A stretch of 64,000 nucleotides of DNA from Clostridia bacterium (lineage in GTDB: Bacteria; Bacillota; Clostridia; Christensenellales; UBA1242). A model generated the notes under the pieces. That model was not told the origin of the DNA. It made no database searches and was given only the letters and a program-made list of their open reading frames with translations. The translations under genes and the position numbers were made by a program. Below are positions 9,061 to 17,376 of this stretch, piece after piece (the first letter of the stretch is position 1; every line of letters begins with the position of its first letter). Location of the stretch: the NCBI GenBank assembly GCA_900767835.1, contig CAAGAO010000028.1, positions 1 to 64,000 of the forward strand, given 5' to 3'.

Positions 9061-9256
9061 AATAGCATATAAAACAAAATGTGATTTTCCTGGGTGTAAA
9101 AATCTTGCCGAGAAAAACATCTGTGATGAAAAAGATTCGGCAAAAAAATTGCAACTATGTGATGAGTGTTTGAACAATATATATAACTGTGTTGCTAAAA
9201 CAATTATTCCAAAAGGAATAGAAGCACCTTTTAAAAATCAAAGAAAATTAAGATAA
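9047..9256 (+). CDS. Small phage zinc-finger-like protein
   Basis: 69 residues, GTG start overlapping the end of the TerS-like gene by 14 bases, with AAAGGAG just upstream. Two cysteine pairs, CDFPGC near residue 12 and CDECL near residue 38, are spaced as in treble-clef or zinc-ribbon modules, so a zinc-bound fold is likely. Small proteins with this look occur beside terminase genes in phages. I do not recognise a specific family. Confidence 0.6.
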   Translation: MKIVKIAYKTKCDFPGCKNLAEKNICDEKDSAKKLQLCDECLNNIYNCVAKTIIPKGIEAPFKNQRKLR

Positions 9257-9264
9257 GGAGATTT

Positions 9265-11136
9265 ATGAAAAAAAACGAAGAACAAGAACTTGTGAAAGAA
9301 GTTACTGACGATTTCAAAAAGAGAAGTTATGAGCGTAAGCCTTTTGATGCTCAGTGGCAACTTAATATGAACTTTTTAATGGGTAATCAATATTGTAGCA
9401 TAGGTTACAATAATGATGTTGAAGAGTTCGACAAACAATTTTTTTGGCAAGAGCGAGAAGTATTTAATCATATTGCAAGTATAACGGAAACAAGACTTGC
9501 TAAATTAAAAACGGTAAGACCTACAATGACAATCGTTCCTGCAAGCGGAGATGAAGGCGATATAAAGACAGCAAAATTAAGCAAAAAAATTGTAAATTCT
9601 ATCTATAATAAAGAAGATATGTCTAAACTAATTTGTGAGGCTACAAAATGGAGTGAAATTACTGGCTCTGTTTTTTATAAAATTACATGGAACAATAATA
9701 AAGGTCAAACATTTGCAGTAAACGATAAGGGCGAAAAAATCAAAATGGGCGATGTTCAAATTTCCATTTGCTCGCCTTTCGAAATATATCCAGAAAGTAC
9801 GGCTTGCTCGAATTTACAAGATTGCAAATCAATCATTCACGCAAAAGCGTATCATGTGGACGAAATAGAAAGTTTGTGGGGTAAAAAGGTCGCTGGCAGT
9901 GATGTAAATGTCTTTTCGCTAGATGCAAAAAATGATGGCATTGGAGGGCTAGGCTATAATGCTCGCGCACCAAGAGTGGTAAATACGATTAAAACTAATT
10001 ATGCTGTTGTAATTGAAAAATACGAAAAACCAAGCGTAAAATTTCCAAATGGTCGCTTAATAATTGTCGCAGGTGATCAACTGTTATATGCTGGTGATTT
10101 ACCTTATGAAAACGGAACAGATGGCGAAAGAACGTTCCCTTTTGTCCGTCAAGTGTGCCTAGAACAAAGCGGTTGCTTTTGGGGAGCAAGTGTAATTGAA
10201 AGAATTATACCAGTCCAAAGAGCATATAATGCTGTAAAAAACCGAAAGCACGAATACATAAATAGATTATCTATGGGGGTTTTGACGGTAGAAGATGGCT
10301 CTGTGGATATTGATAACTTAGAAGAAGAAGGCTTATCTCCAGGCAAAATTTTGGTGTATAGACAAGGTTCGTCTGCTCCAAGTTATATGGCAAACACAAA
10401 TGTTCCGACCGATTTTTCAATAGAAGAAGAAAGGCTTTTAGATGAGTTTAAAACAATAAGCGGTGTGGCTGATATTTTAAATTCAAACATAGCAAATAGC
10501 AATATTTCTGGTGTCGCACTGCAACTATTGATTGAACAAGATGAAGCAAGGCTATCGGTTACAAGTGACCAAATAAAAATGGCGATAAAAGATGTTGCAA
10601 AACACATTTTAAGATTATATAAACAATTTGCAACTGTGCCAAGACTGTTTAAGATTGTTGGTGACCATGGTGAATTAGAAGTAAATTATTTTAGTTCGTC
10701 TGACATAACAAGTGATGATATAACTTTTGAAACTGACACAGAACTAAACGAATCTTTGGCTCAGCGTAGAACAATGGTTTTTGATTTGTTAAAGGCAGGA
10801 CTTTTGTATAACGAAGATGGAAAACTTACAAACAGAATGCGTATAAAAGCATTAGAACTTTTAGGTTTTGGTGTTTGGGAAAATTCGCAAGATATTTTGG
10901 AATTACATCAAAAGAAAGCATCTTGTGAAAATTCACATTTAATGAATGGTGATAAAATTTCAGTCAGTGAAATTGATGACCATGATATTCACATAAATGA
11001 GCATATTGCTTTTATGCTTGGTGGCGATTACGAAAAAAATTCAACAAAAGAAATAGAATCAAGATTTTTGGAGCATATTAGAGAGCATAAAAAATTTAAA
11101 CAAATAAATAGAGATATTGAAAAAGAAAATAATTAA
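9265..11136 (+). CDS. Phage portal protein (podovirus-like)
   Basis: 623 residues. Portal proteins form the dodecameric ring at one capsid vertex through which DNA is packaged. The start region with FDAQWQLNMNFLMGNQY, the following FFWQEREVFNHIAS and a run of tryptophans are typical of P22/T7-like large portal proteins of Gram-positive and gut phages. The next segment, ISGVALQLLIEQDEARLS with a helical stretch, matches the portal stem region. Length agrees with podovirus portals (550-720). It follows the zinc-finger-like gene by 8 bases (AAGGAG). Downstream are scaffold and capsid genes in the usual order. No frame disruption is seen. Confidence 0.8.
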   Translation: MKKNEEQELVKEVTDDFKKRSYERKPFDAQWQLNMNFLMGNQYCSIGYNNDVEEFDKQFFWQEREVFNHIASITETRLAKLKTVRPTMTIVPASGDEGDIKTAKLSKKIVNSIYNKEDMSKLICEATKWSEITGSVFYKITWNNNKGQTFAVNDKGEKIKMGDVQISICSPFEIYPESTACSNLQDCKSIIHAKAYHVDEIESLWGKKVAGSDVNVFSLDAKNDGIGGLGYNARAPRVVNTIKTNYAVVIEKYEKPSVKFPNGRLIIVAGDQLLYAGDLPYENGTDGERTFPFVRQVCLEQSGCFWGASVIERIIPVQRAYNAVKNRKHEYINRLSMGVLTVEDGSVDIDNLEEEGLSPGKILVYRQGSSAPSYMANTNVPTDFSIEEERLLDEFKTISGVADILNSNIANSNISGVALQLLIEQDEARLSVTSDQIKMAIKDVAKHILRLYKQFATVPRLFKIVGDHGELEVNYFSSSDITSDDITFETDTELNESLAQRRTMVFDLLKAGLLYNEDGKLTNRMRIKALELLGFGVWENSQDILELHQKKASCENSHLMNGDKISVSEIDDHDIHINEHIAFMLGGDYEKNSTKEIESRFLEHIREHKKFKQINRDIEKENN

Positions 11137-11339
11137 TTATATCAATGTAAAATGAATACTGATGACTGATAAATTAAGGATGAATATATAATTTTCATTA
11201 TTAAAAAATACATATAAAAAATAATTAATTTATTAAAATAATAAATAATTTTTATGAATAAAAAAATCAACTAATTAATACAAAATAAATAAATTAATTA
11301 ATTTAATATTAATATTTACTATATAAAATAGGAGAAAAT
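11137..11339. other. Very AT-rich spacer between portal and scaffold genes
   Basis: About 200 bases almost entirely A and T with repeated AATTAATTAATT strings. No gene seen. It could contain the promoter for the scaffold-capsid pair (ACTATATAAAATAGGAG close to the start) or simply be relaxed sequence. Confidence 0.4.
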
Positions 11340-12008
11340 ATGGAAGAAGAAATAAAAAATATAGGGGAACAACCAGAAGTTCAAGAAAAGGAAAATGTAC
11401 AAAGTGAAATTGTTAAAGATGTGGAAAATGGTACGACTTGTCCTTGCGAGAATAATGGCTCCCTAGGTAAATTTAAAGATACCGAAAGTTTACTTTCTGC
11501 CTATAACAGTTTGCAGGCGGAGTTTACTAAAAAGTGTCAAAAGTTAAGCGAAGTTACAAAAAAAATTAACGAAACTGAAAACTTAAATAAAGAAGATAGT
11601 ATGCCGGTTTTTGCTAATACTAATTGGCAAGAAAATGTTTCAAACTTCTTAACCAAAAATATCGAGGCACAAAAATATTCGGGAGAAATTGCAAACGAGA
11701 TTCTAATGGATAAAGACTTGCAATCTTCTCCTAATGCCTTGGAACTTGCTTGGGCAAGAGTAATGCAAAAAAATTATGTCGAGCCTGAAAAATTATCTAA
11801 TGACCAAAACTTCATTAATGAAAAAATTTTGTCTAGAGATGATGTAAAAAAACAAGTTTTGGAAGAATATTTTAAAAATTTACAAAATGTAAAAACTCCG
11901 CCAGTAATTACTTCCAGTGGCAGTGTTGCAAGCATAGTTGAAAAAAAACCTACAACAATGCAAGAAGCAAAACTTGCGGTGGAAAAACTATTTAATTTAA
12001 AAGGATAA
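11340..12008 (+). CDS. Phage capsid scaffolding protein
   Basis: 222 residues, strongly acidic, helical. The segment LGKFKDTESLLSAYNSLQAEFTKK (in part, around residues 40-65) is the typical start of scaffolds that sit directly before a capsid gene: a short folded patch followed by a coiled coil. The C terminus is lysine-rich, as expected for capsid contact. It ends three bases before the capsid gene start, and GGAG precedes its own ATG. The role would be to guide procapsid assembly and then leave or be cleaved. A two-cysteine motif TCPC occurs near residue 34. Confidence 0.7.
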   Translation: MEEEIKNIGEQPEVQEKENVQSEIVKDVENGTTCPCENNGSLGKFKDTESLLSAYNSLQAEFTKKCQKLSEVTKKINETENLNKEDSMPVFANTNWQENVSNFLTKNIEAQKYSGEIANEILMDKDLQSSPNALELAWARVMQKNYVEPEKLSNDQNFINEKILSRDDVKKQVLEEYFKNLQNVKTPPVITSSGSVASIVEKKPTTMQEAKLAVEKLFNLKG

Positions 12009-12011
12009 AAA

Positions 12012-13244
12012 ATGGTAACTTTATCAAGCGCAGAAAGCGCATTAAAAACAGTATATTTAGGGGTTGTTGCTAATCAATTAAATATCAACGCAAACCCATT
12101 ACTTGGAAAAATAAAACAAACAACTAAAGATGTGTGGGGAAAAGAAGTTAGAAAACTTGCTCCATACGGAATTAATGGCGGTATTGGTGCAGGAGCAGAA
12201 GATGATGCTCTCCCAAAAGCGGCTGGAAATAAATATGTTCAATTTGTGTCTGAACTTAAAAACTTGTACGGCAAAATTGAACTTTCTGATAAAGCAATTC
12301 GTGCATCAGAAAACAATGCAGGTGCATTTGTCAATTTGTTAAATGATGAAATGGAGGGGCTTATTAAAGCATCTTCGTTTAACTTTGGTCGTATGCTTTT
12401 TGGTGATGGCACAGGTTTACTTGCAACAGTGCAATCATTTGATTCATCAACTAAAGCTATTACTTGCGATACTGTAAAAAACTTAATAGAAGGTATGGTT
12501 ATTGATACCTATGCAACATCTGGCAAAGTGGCAAATTCAAGTGGTGTAAGAATCAAATATGTTGACCGTGTAAATAAAAAAGTTTATATGGAAGATTCTA
12601 CAGTAACTTTTTCGGCTAACGATAAACTTTATGTGCAAAACTCAAAAGATTTTGAAATTACAGGTCTTGGCAAAATTTTCTCCAACTCAACAACCTTATA
12701 TGGTTTGACAAGAGCAGATTACCCATGGCTTGCTCCTTACACTAAAACAGGTGCGGGAGAAATAAGTGATAGTTTAATTCAAAGTGCTATTGACTTTTTA
12801 GATGAAGTTTCTGGTTCGGAAATAAACTATATTGCTTGCTCAAGTGCTGTAAGACGTGCTTATCAAGAATATTTAGGTGCATATAGAAGGAATATTGATA
12901 TTGCTGTTTTAGATGGTGGTTATAAAGCGATTTCTTACAATGGTATTCCTCTTGTTGCCGACAGATTTGTTGCTGACGATACTATGTACTTATTAAATAC
13001 TAACGACTTTACTTTACATCAACTTTGCGACTGGAAATGGTTAGAGGGTGAAGACGGTAGAGTTATTCGTCAAAATATGGGCTTCCCAACTTACAGTGCT
13101 ACACTTGTAAAATATGCAGATTTAATTTGCGATAAACCAAATGGTCAAGCAAAAATTAGCGGTATTTCTAGTACCGTTACCAACCCTTTTGCAACTGTTG
13201 TTAACAACAGTACAAATACAACTAAAGATGAAACACAAGGTTAA
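12012..13244 (+). CDS. Phage major capsid protein
   Basis: 410 residues. The N terminus (VTLSSAESALKTVYLGVVAN), the AGAEDDALP segment, and the EMEGLIKASSFNFGRMLFGDG helix with a later SGSEINYIACSSAVRRAYQEYL are hallmarks of HK97-fold capsid proteins of the type annotated as phage major capsid protein in Clostridia prophages. Near the end QNMGFPTYSATLVKYADL matches the P-domain strand. The gene begins right after the scaffold gene and is followed by a 170-base gap holding a strongly folded element. Intact, with no degeneration visible. Confidence 0.8.
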   Translation: MVTLSSAESALKTVYLGVVANQLNINANPLLGKIKQTTKDVWGKEVRKLAPYGINGGIGAGAEDDALPKAAGNKYVQFVSELKNLYGKIELSDKAIRASENNAGAFVNLLNDEMEGLIKASSFNFGRMLFGDGTGLLATVQSFDSSTKAITCDTVKNLIEGMVIDTYATSGKVANSSGVRIKYVDRVNKKVYMEDSTVTFSANDKLYVQNSKDFEITGLGKIFSNSTTLYGLTRADYPWLAPYTKTGAGEISDSLIQSAIDFLDEVSGSEINYIACSSAVRRAYQEYLGAYRRNIDIAVLDGGYKAISYNGIPLVADRFVADDTMYLLNTNDFTLHQLCDWKWLEGEDGRVIRQNMGFPTYSATLVKYADLICDKPNGQAKISGISSTVTNPFATVVNNSTNTTKDETQG

Positions 13245-13256
13245 TACGCTTTGTGA

Positions 13257-13383
13257 TGGTTAAGGTTGCGGGCGGTAAATCTTGCAATTTTATATAAAAT
13301 TGCAACAGCCAAATTGATTTGCATCAATTCGGCAAGTCCGCTAAATTAAAGTTTAGCGGACATTTACCGCCCTAGATTAACCA
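13257..13383 (+). ncRNA. Cloverleaf-folding element after the capsid gene
   Basis: Five stems nest cleanly: outer TGGTTAA/TTAACCA (13257-13263 with 13377-13383), then an 11-bp perfect stem (13270-13280 with 13362-13372), which encloses three hairpins: a perfect 24-base palindrome (13282-13305), an 11-bp stem with one mismatch and loop TTGC (13308-13333), and a perfect 10-bp stem with a six-base loop (13336-13361). There is almost no unpaired sequence between them. It does not match tRNA, tmRNA or riboswitch classes I know. It may act as structured RNA in the phage late transcript (stability, partial termination, translation control) or as a DNA site. Function unknown. Confidence 0.65.
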
Positions 13384-13415
13384 ACAAATATTGCTTAAAA
13401 TTTAAAAGGAAAAAA

Positions 13416-13751
13416 ATGGAAAAAATAATTGTAGAGAGTGATGCTTTAGGAATAATAGACCGCATAAAAAAATGGAACAATAAATACGAAATATATTATA
13501 ACCTTAAAACAAAAAAATATATGTTATACCTTTTTGAAAACGAATTAAAACCTAGTGTTTATTGTTTAACATATCCATATACTCAAATTGATGAAAGAAT
13601 GGTAGATTACACATTAAAAAGCGAGATACAAAACCGAAAAGAATATTTAGAAGAAATAGAAAAGTCCAATGCAATCCTTTTAAAAAGAGAGCAAAAAAAT
13701 ATGTTAAATAAAATGGAGAATCATTTAAGTGACAGTAAAAGAAATAATTAA
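13416..13751 (+). CDS. Phage protein of unknown function after capsid
   Basis: 111 residues, charged, with many aromatic residues in the first half (YEIYYNLKTKKYMLYLFEN) and a predicted helical, lysine/glutamate-rich second half. Similar short genes lie between capsid and adaptor genes in podovirus-like phages; no function is known to me. AAAGGA precedes the ATG. Its 3' end overlaps the start of the next gene by 23 bases, implying coupled translation. Confidence 0.6.
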   Translation: MEKIIVESDALGIIDRIKKWNNKYEIYYNLKTKKYMLYLFENELKPSVYCLTYPYTQIDERMVDYTLKSEIQNRKEYLEEIEKSNAILLKREQKNMLNKMENHLSDSKRNN

Positions 13752-14298
13752 AAATGTATGCATTTATCTTGGAAAAGAAGAACTACTAAATTCTTCTTTT
13801 TTTGAAACAGATGGGCAAGAACTTACAAAACAGCAAACAAAAGACATCAGCAAAATGGTTGAATGTTTAAATTATATAACCGAAGAATTAGCAACAGAAT
13901 ATTTGCCAATTATTAAAACGAAACAACTCAAACTAACTTCAGGAGTAATAAATTTAAACGAAATTGATGAAGATTTAATGGAAATCATATCAGTAAAAAC
14001 TATTAATGGACGAACTTTGCGTTATTTAATCTCAAGCGACAAAATGATTTGTCTTGCAACAAATGTTGAAATTAGTTATAAGGTTTATCCAAAAACATTA
14101 GATGTTAACTCAACGGCGGAAAATTTTGGTGGAAAAATATCTGCAAGAGTTATTGCTTATGGTGTGGCTAGTGAGTATTGCTTTTTGGAAATGCTCTATG
14201 ATGATGCGACTCTTTGGGAAAGTAGATATAAAAATGCACTTTTAGTTGCTTCTCGTAAAAAGGGTGAACTTAAACTAAAAAAGAGAGGTTGGTTTTAA
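13729..14298 (+). CDS. Phage head-tail adaptor (gp4/gp11-like)
   Basis: 189 residues, GTG start inside the previous gene. The pattern of an N-terminal helical segment beginning VKEIIKNVCIYLG, a beta section (VISVKTINGRTLRYL), YKVYPKTLD and a final helical region with VASEYCFLEMLYDDATLWESRY resembles head-tail connector proteins of the T7 gp11/P22 gp4 group, which bind below the portal ring. The position between capsid and the large tail gene agrees. It ends in an ATG overlap (TAATG) with the next gene. Confidence 0.6.
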   Translation: MTVKEIIKNVCIYLGKEELLNSSFFETDGQELTKQQTKDISKMVECLNYITEELATEYLPIIKTKQLKLTSGVINLNEIDEDLMEIISVKTINGRTLRYLISSDKMICLATNVEISYKVYPKTLDVNSTAENFGGKISARVIAYGVASEYCFLEMLYDDATLWESRYKNALLVASRKKGELKLKKRGWF

Positions 14299-15800
14299 TG
14301 TTTTATCCTAATAGAAAATTACGAAAAAGTAGTAAAGATGCTATTGTGAATTTTACCAATTTTCAAAAATGTATGAACACAGATACAGACGAGGCAATTT
14401 TGCCATATAAAGAGGCAAAACTATCGTATAACTTTAATGTTAAAAATGGAGCCCTTTGTACTGGTTATGGCGTAAAAGAATTAACCTTACCGAAATTGAC
14501 ATTGCCAGGAGAACGCGTAATAAAAACCCCGGGAAAAGATATAAAGCAACTTTGGAAATATAGATATTATAATCAAATTGATAAAAGAGACGATTCGCAA
14601 ATAGTTTGTATGGATTCGGACGGGCAACTTTATTATGTTTTACTGCAAGACAATTCATCAGCATGTTGTCCAATATTTAGACAAACACCATTTAAAGGTA
14701 TTCCAACAGCAATAAATTATAGACTTAACTCTATAGATACCTTAATTTTTTCATCAGAAGAAGATGGAATGTGGAAGTATGCAACAAATTTTGGCTTAAC
14801 TGAGGTGGAAGACTCGCCACATATTGTATCAATGTGTTTACATTATGAAAGATTATTTGCTGTTGTTGGGGGAGAGCGTAATAGACTTGCATTTTCGGCA
14901 AACTTAGATCCTACAAACTGGAAAGCAGATTTGTCAAATGGGGGATTTATAGATATGCAAGATGAACGCGGTGCTTTGCAAAAAGTAATAACATTTAACG
15001 ATTATGTTTATGTCTTTAGAGATTATGGTGTTTCAAAAGTGTCCGCTTATGGTGACCAAACAGATTTTAGCGTTTCTCAACTTTTTGTGTCCAGTGTAAA
15101 ACTTTACGGTAATACAGTTACTGTATGTGGAAATAAAATTATGCTACTCACTCGTGACGGCATACATTCGTTTGATGGCTATTCTACGCATAAATTTAAT
15201 TTAGGGATAGATGAATTGTTTAAGAATGTAGAAAATGATAGTGCGTGTGGTGTATATTATAAAAATAAGTTTTTATTGGCTTGTAAATTAAATTTTAATG
15301 ATGATGAAAAAGTTGGTTGCGAAAACTATGATGGCGGTTATGTAAATAATGCCTTAATTGAACTTGATTTGGTTACAAATGAGTTGTCAATTACTCGTGG
15401 CGTAGATATTGCGTCAATGGTTGTTGTTGATGACCCAAGGTTTGCAAAAGTGGTTGTATGCTTAAATGGTGAGCATAGTAAAAAGTTTGGTGAATTATGT
15501 GAAGATGGTTGTGTCTTTGGTCAGCCACTTACAAAAAAATGGGTTAGTCCAAAAAGTAATATGGGGTATCCAACAAAAATAAAACATATAAAAGAATGTT
15601 TAATTAAATCAAAGTCACCTTGCACCATTGTTATAAAAACAGAAAAAGAAACAAAAAACTTTGAAGTTTTAGGCAAAGAAACGTCACAAAGAATAAAATT
15701 GAATATGATAGGCGAACAAATAGAAGTATCTTTTAAATCAAATACTTCAGAGCAAACATATATATCCTGTCCGCAAATTTCAATTTCAATAGGTGGATAA
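14298..15800 (+). CDS. Phage tail nozzle or stabilization protein
   Basis: About 500 residues; ATG at 14298 overlaps the previous stop, with GAGAGG 9 bases upstream, so I prefer it to the TTG at 14289. Repeated beta-rich blocks such as FSANLDPTNWKAD, IDMQDERGALQKVITFNDYV and VSKVSAYGDQTDFSVSQLF are typical of beta-propeller tail proteins of short-tailed phages (P22 gp10-like stabilization protein and T7 gp12-like nozzle). It would form the lower part of the tail channel. No catalytic motif. No tail fibre or spike gene follows. Confidence 0.6.
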   Translation: MFYPNRKLRKSSKDAIVNFTNFQKCMNTDTDEAILPYKEAKLSYNFNVKNGALCTGYGVKELTLPKLTLPGERVIKTPGKDIKQLWKYRYYNQIDKRDDSQIVCMDSDGQLYYVLLQDNSSACCPIFRQTPFKGIPTAINYRLNSIDTLIFSSEEDGMWKYATNFGLTEVEDSPHIVSMCLHYERLFAVVGGERNRLAFSANLDPTNWKADLSNGGFIDMQDERGALQKVITFNDYVYVFRDYGVSKVSAYGDQTDFSVSQLFVSSVKLYGNTVTVCGNKIMLLTRDGIHSFDGYSTHKFNLGIDELFKNVENDSACGVYYKNKFLLACKLNFNDDEKVGCENYDGGYVNNALIELDLVTNELSITRGVDIASMVVVDDPRFAKVVVCLNGEHSKKFGELCEDGCVFGQPLTKKWVSPKSNMGYPTKIKHIKECLIKSKSPCTIVIKTEKETKNFEVLGKETSQRIKLNMIGEQIEVSFKSNTSEQTYISCPQISISIGG

Positions 15801-15801
15801 A

Positions 15802-15897
15802 ATGATAATTATAGATAAAAAACTGTTAAAAATGATTGCTATAAGGCAAAAGAAAATAATTGTAAAGGGGGATAGTAATGTATCAATACATAATTGA
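15802..15897 (+). CDS. Possible 31-residue phage peptide
   Basis: ATG at 15802 preceded by GGTGG, basic peptide beginning MIIIDKKLLKMIAIRQKKI, stop overlapping the start of the next gene by 20 bases. Overlap and binding site suggest it is translated, but nothing identifies a function. Confidence 0.35.
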   Translation: MIIIDKKLLKMIAIRQKKIIVKGDSNVSIHN

Positions 15898-16783
15898 TGA
15901 CAATACAACAAAAAAGGTAAAAGATACAACATTAAAAACAAAGTCAGTCTTAGATAAGTTTAATGATGTGGATAAAAAATATACCGTTGGAAATAAAATA
16001 GATTCTAAACTTTCGTTGCAAAAAATAGACTATAAAGCACCATCACAAGATGAGGTGTTATCAAAAGCACAAAATAGTTTAAATGATTATAAGTCAAACA
16101 GTATAGATTCAATTAATAATAAATATAATCTACAAAATTCTCAAATAGATAAATCAATCAACAACTTAAAATCAAACGAAAAAGTACAAAAGGCTAATAT
16201 TGAAAATGCATATTCTCAAGTTAAAGAAAATGCATCAAATGATGCAATAAAAAGAGGACTTGCTCGTTCGTCAATAATTGTCAACAAACTAAGTGATTAT
16301 GACAACAAAATGATTAACGATTTAGAAGTGCTTTCAAATGAAACAAGCAATAAAATAAATTCGCTAAATACACAAAAAAACACTTTAGAGTTAGAAAAAT
16401 CAAACGCTTTAAAATCTTTTGATATTGAGTATGCAATAAAACTACAAGATAAAATAAACAGCATAAATGAAGATATTGCAAAAAATGAAGAATCGGCAAT
16501 AAAATATAACAATCAAATTACCGAACTTGAAACAAAATGGAATAAAGAGGTTGAAAAAGAAAATAACGATAGAGAAATGGATATGGCAGATTTTATTGCA
16601 AAAAATAGCATTTTTACTGTAAATAATATTAAGCGAAATGAAAAATATGGAATTGCAAAAGAGTATTTTAACCAGTTGGATAAACAAACAGCCATAGCGG
16701 AACTTGAAAGTAATTCAGCATATAAAGAGAACCTAGGCGATACTTTATATGACCAATTATTAAGAGAGTTAAAAGCTAGATAA
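15878..16783 (+). CDS. Phage coiled-coil virion protein (putative)
   Basis: 301 residues, with AAGGGGG before the ATG. Nearly the whole protein is polar and helical with repeated INSLN, INDL and LETKW heptad-like stretches, indicating long coiled coils from about residue 55 to 225. Between tail nozzle and holins in short-tailed phages this place usually holds an ejection (internal virion) protein or tail appendage; either is possible. No enzymatic motif is seen. Length and composition are compatible with an ejection protein. A minor cell-wall or tape-measure role cannot be excluded. Confidence 0.45.
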   Translation: MYQYIIDDNTTKKVKDTTLKTKSVLDKFNDVDKKYTVGNKIDSKLSLQKIDYKAPSQDEVLSKAQNSLNDYKSNSIDSINNKYNLQNSQIDKSINNLKSNEKVQKANIENAYSQVKENASNDAIKRGLARSSIIVNKLSDYDNKMINDLEVLSNETSNKINSLNTQKNTLELEKSNALKSFDIEYAIKLQDKINSINEDIAKNEESAIKYNNQITELETKWNKEVEKENNDREMDMADFIAKNSIFTVNNIKRNEKYGIAKEYFNQLDKQTAIAELESNSAYKENLGDTLYDQLLRELKAR

Positions 16784-16869
16784 TGTAGGATAGTAAAGTA
16801 TTAAATACTTATTTGTAATTGTTATAAAATTTGATTGCAAATTAAGATTTTTTACTTTATAAAAACAAA

Positions 16870-17112
16870 ATGTGGGATGATATTTTTAATATTGCAATTT
16901 CAAATGGTATATTTGCAGGACTGTTTGTTGCTCTTTTAATTTACGAATTAAAAGATTCTCGAAAGCGTGAAGCAAAATACCAGAACACAATTGATAATTT
17001 ATCTAATAAACTAAATACCGTTGATGAAATAAAACAAGATGTAACCGAGATTAAAGAATGCCTAAAAAAAACACCAAGGAGGAAAAATGAAAAAACTGAT
17101 AAAGTCGTATAA
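16870..17112 (+). CDS. BhlA/UviB family holin-like peptide
   Basis: 80 residues. One N-terminal membrane segment (IAISNGIFAGLFVALLIYEL) is followed by KDSRKREAKYQNTI and a charged coiled coil ending in KEIKECLKK; this pattern is the BhlA/UviB family, known from bacteriocin and phage lysis modules. It would form membrane lesions or support toxin release. Its end overlaps the next gene by 26 bases. A recognisable binding site is weak: no good purine-rich motif precedes the ATG. Confidence 0.8.
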   Translation: MWDDIFNIAISNGIFAGLFVALLIYELKDSRKREAKYQNTIDNLSNKLNTVDEIKQDVTEIKECLKKTPRRKNEKTDKVV

Positions 17113-17344
17113 ATTTTGGACGGCACTTGCTGGTGCTGTTGGTCTACTTGTTGTCAGTTTTGCTAAAATTTTTGGATATTCAATATCAAGTAATGGTATA
17201 GAAGAATTCATAATGGCTATTTGTGGTGTTTTGGTTGTTTTGGGTGTGGTTAAAAAGCCTAAAAGCAAGCAAAAAGATGAAACAATAGATAATAAAGAAA
17301 AAAACAAAATAGACACAACGGAAGAAGACAATTCTAAAAAGTAG
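17087..17344 (+). CDS. Phage holin
   Basis: 85 residues, AAGGAGG upstream of the ATG inside the previous gene. Two hydrophobic segments (FWTALAGAVGLLVVSFAKIF and FIMAICGVLVVLGVV) and a highly charged C-terminal tail are typical of class II holins from clostridial phages, which start MKxLIKSxxFWxxL. Together with the preceding gene it makes a lysis pair, but no endolysin gene is present downstream. It is the last intact phage gene of the cassette. Confidence 0.75.
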   Translation: MKKLIKSYKFWTALAGAVGLLVVSFAKIFGYSISSNGIEEFIMAICGVLVVLGVVKKPKSKQKDETIDNKEKNKIDTTEEDNSKK

Positions 17345-17376
17345 CATTGTTTTTGGTTAAAAGAAACACAGGTATA

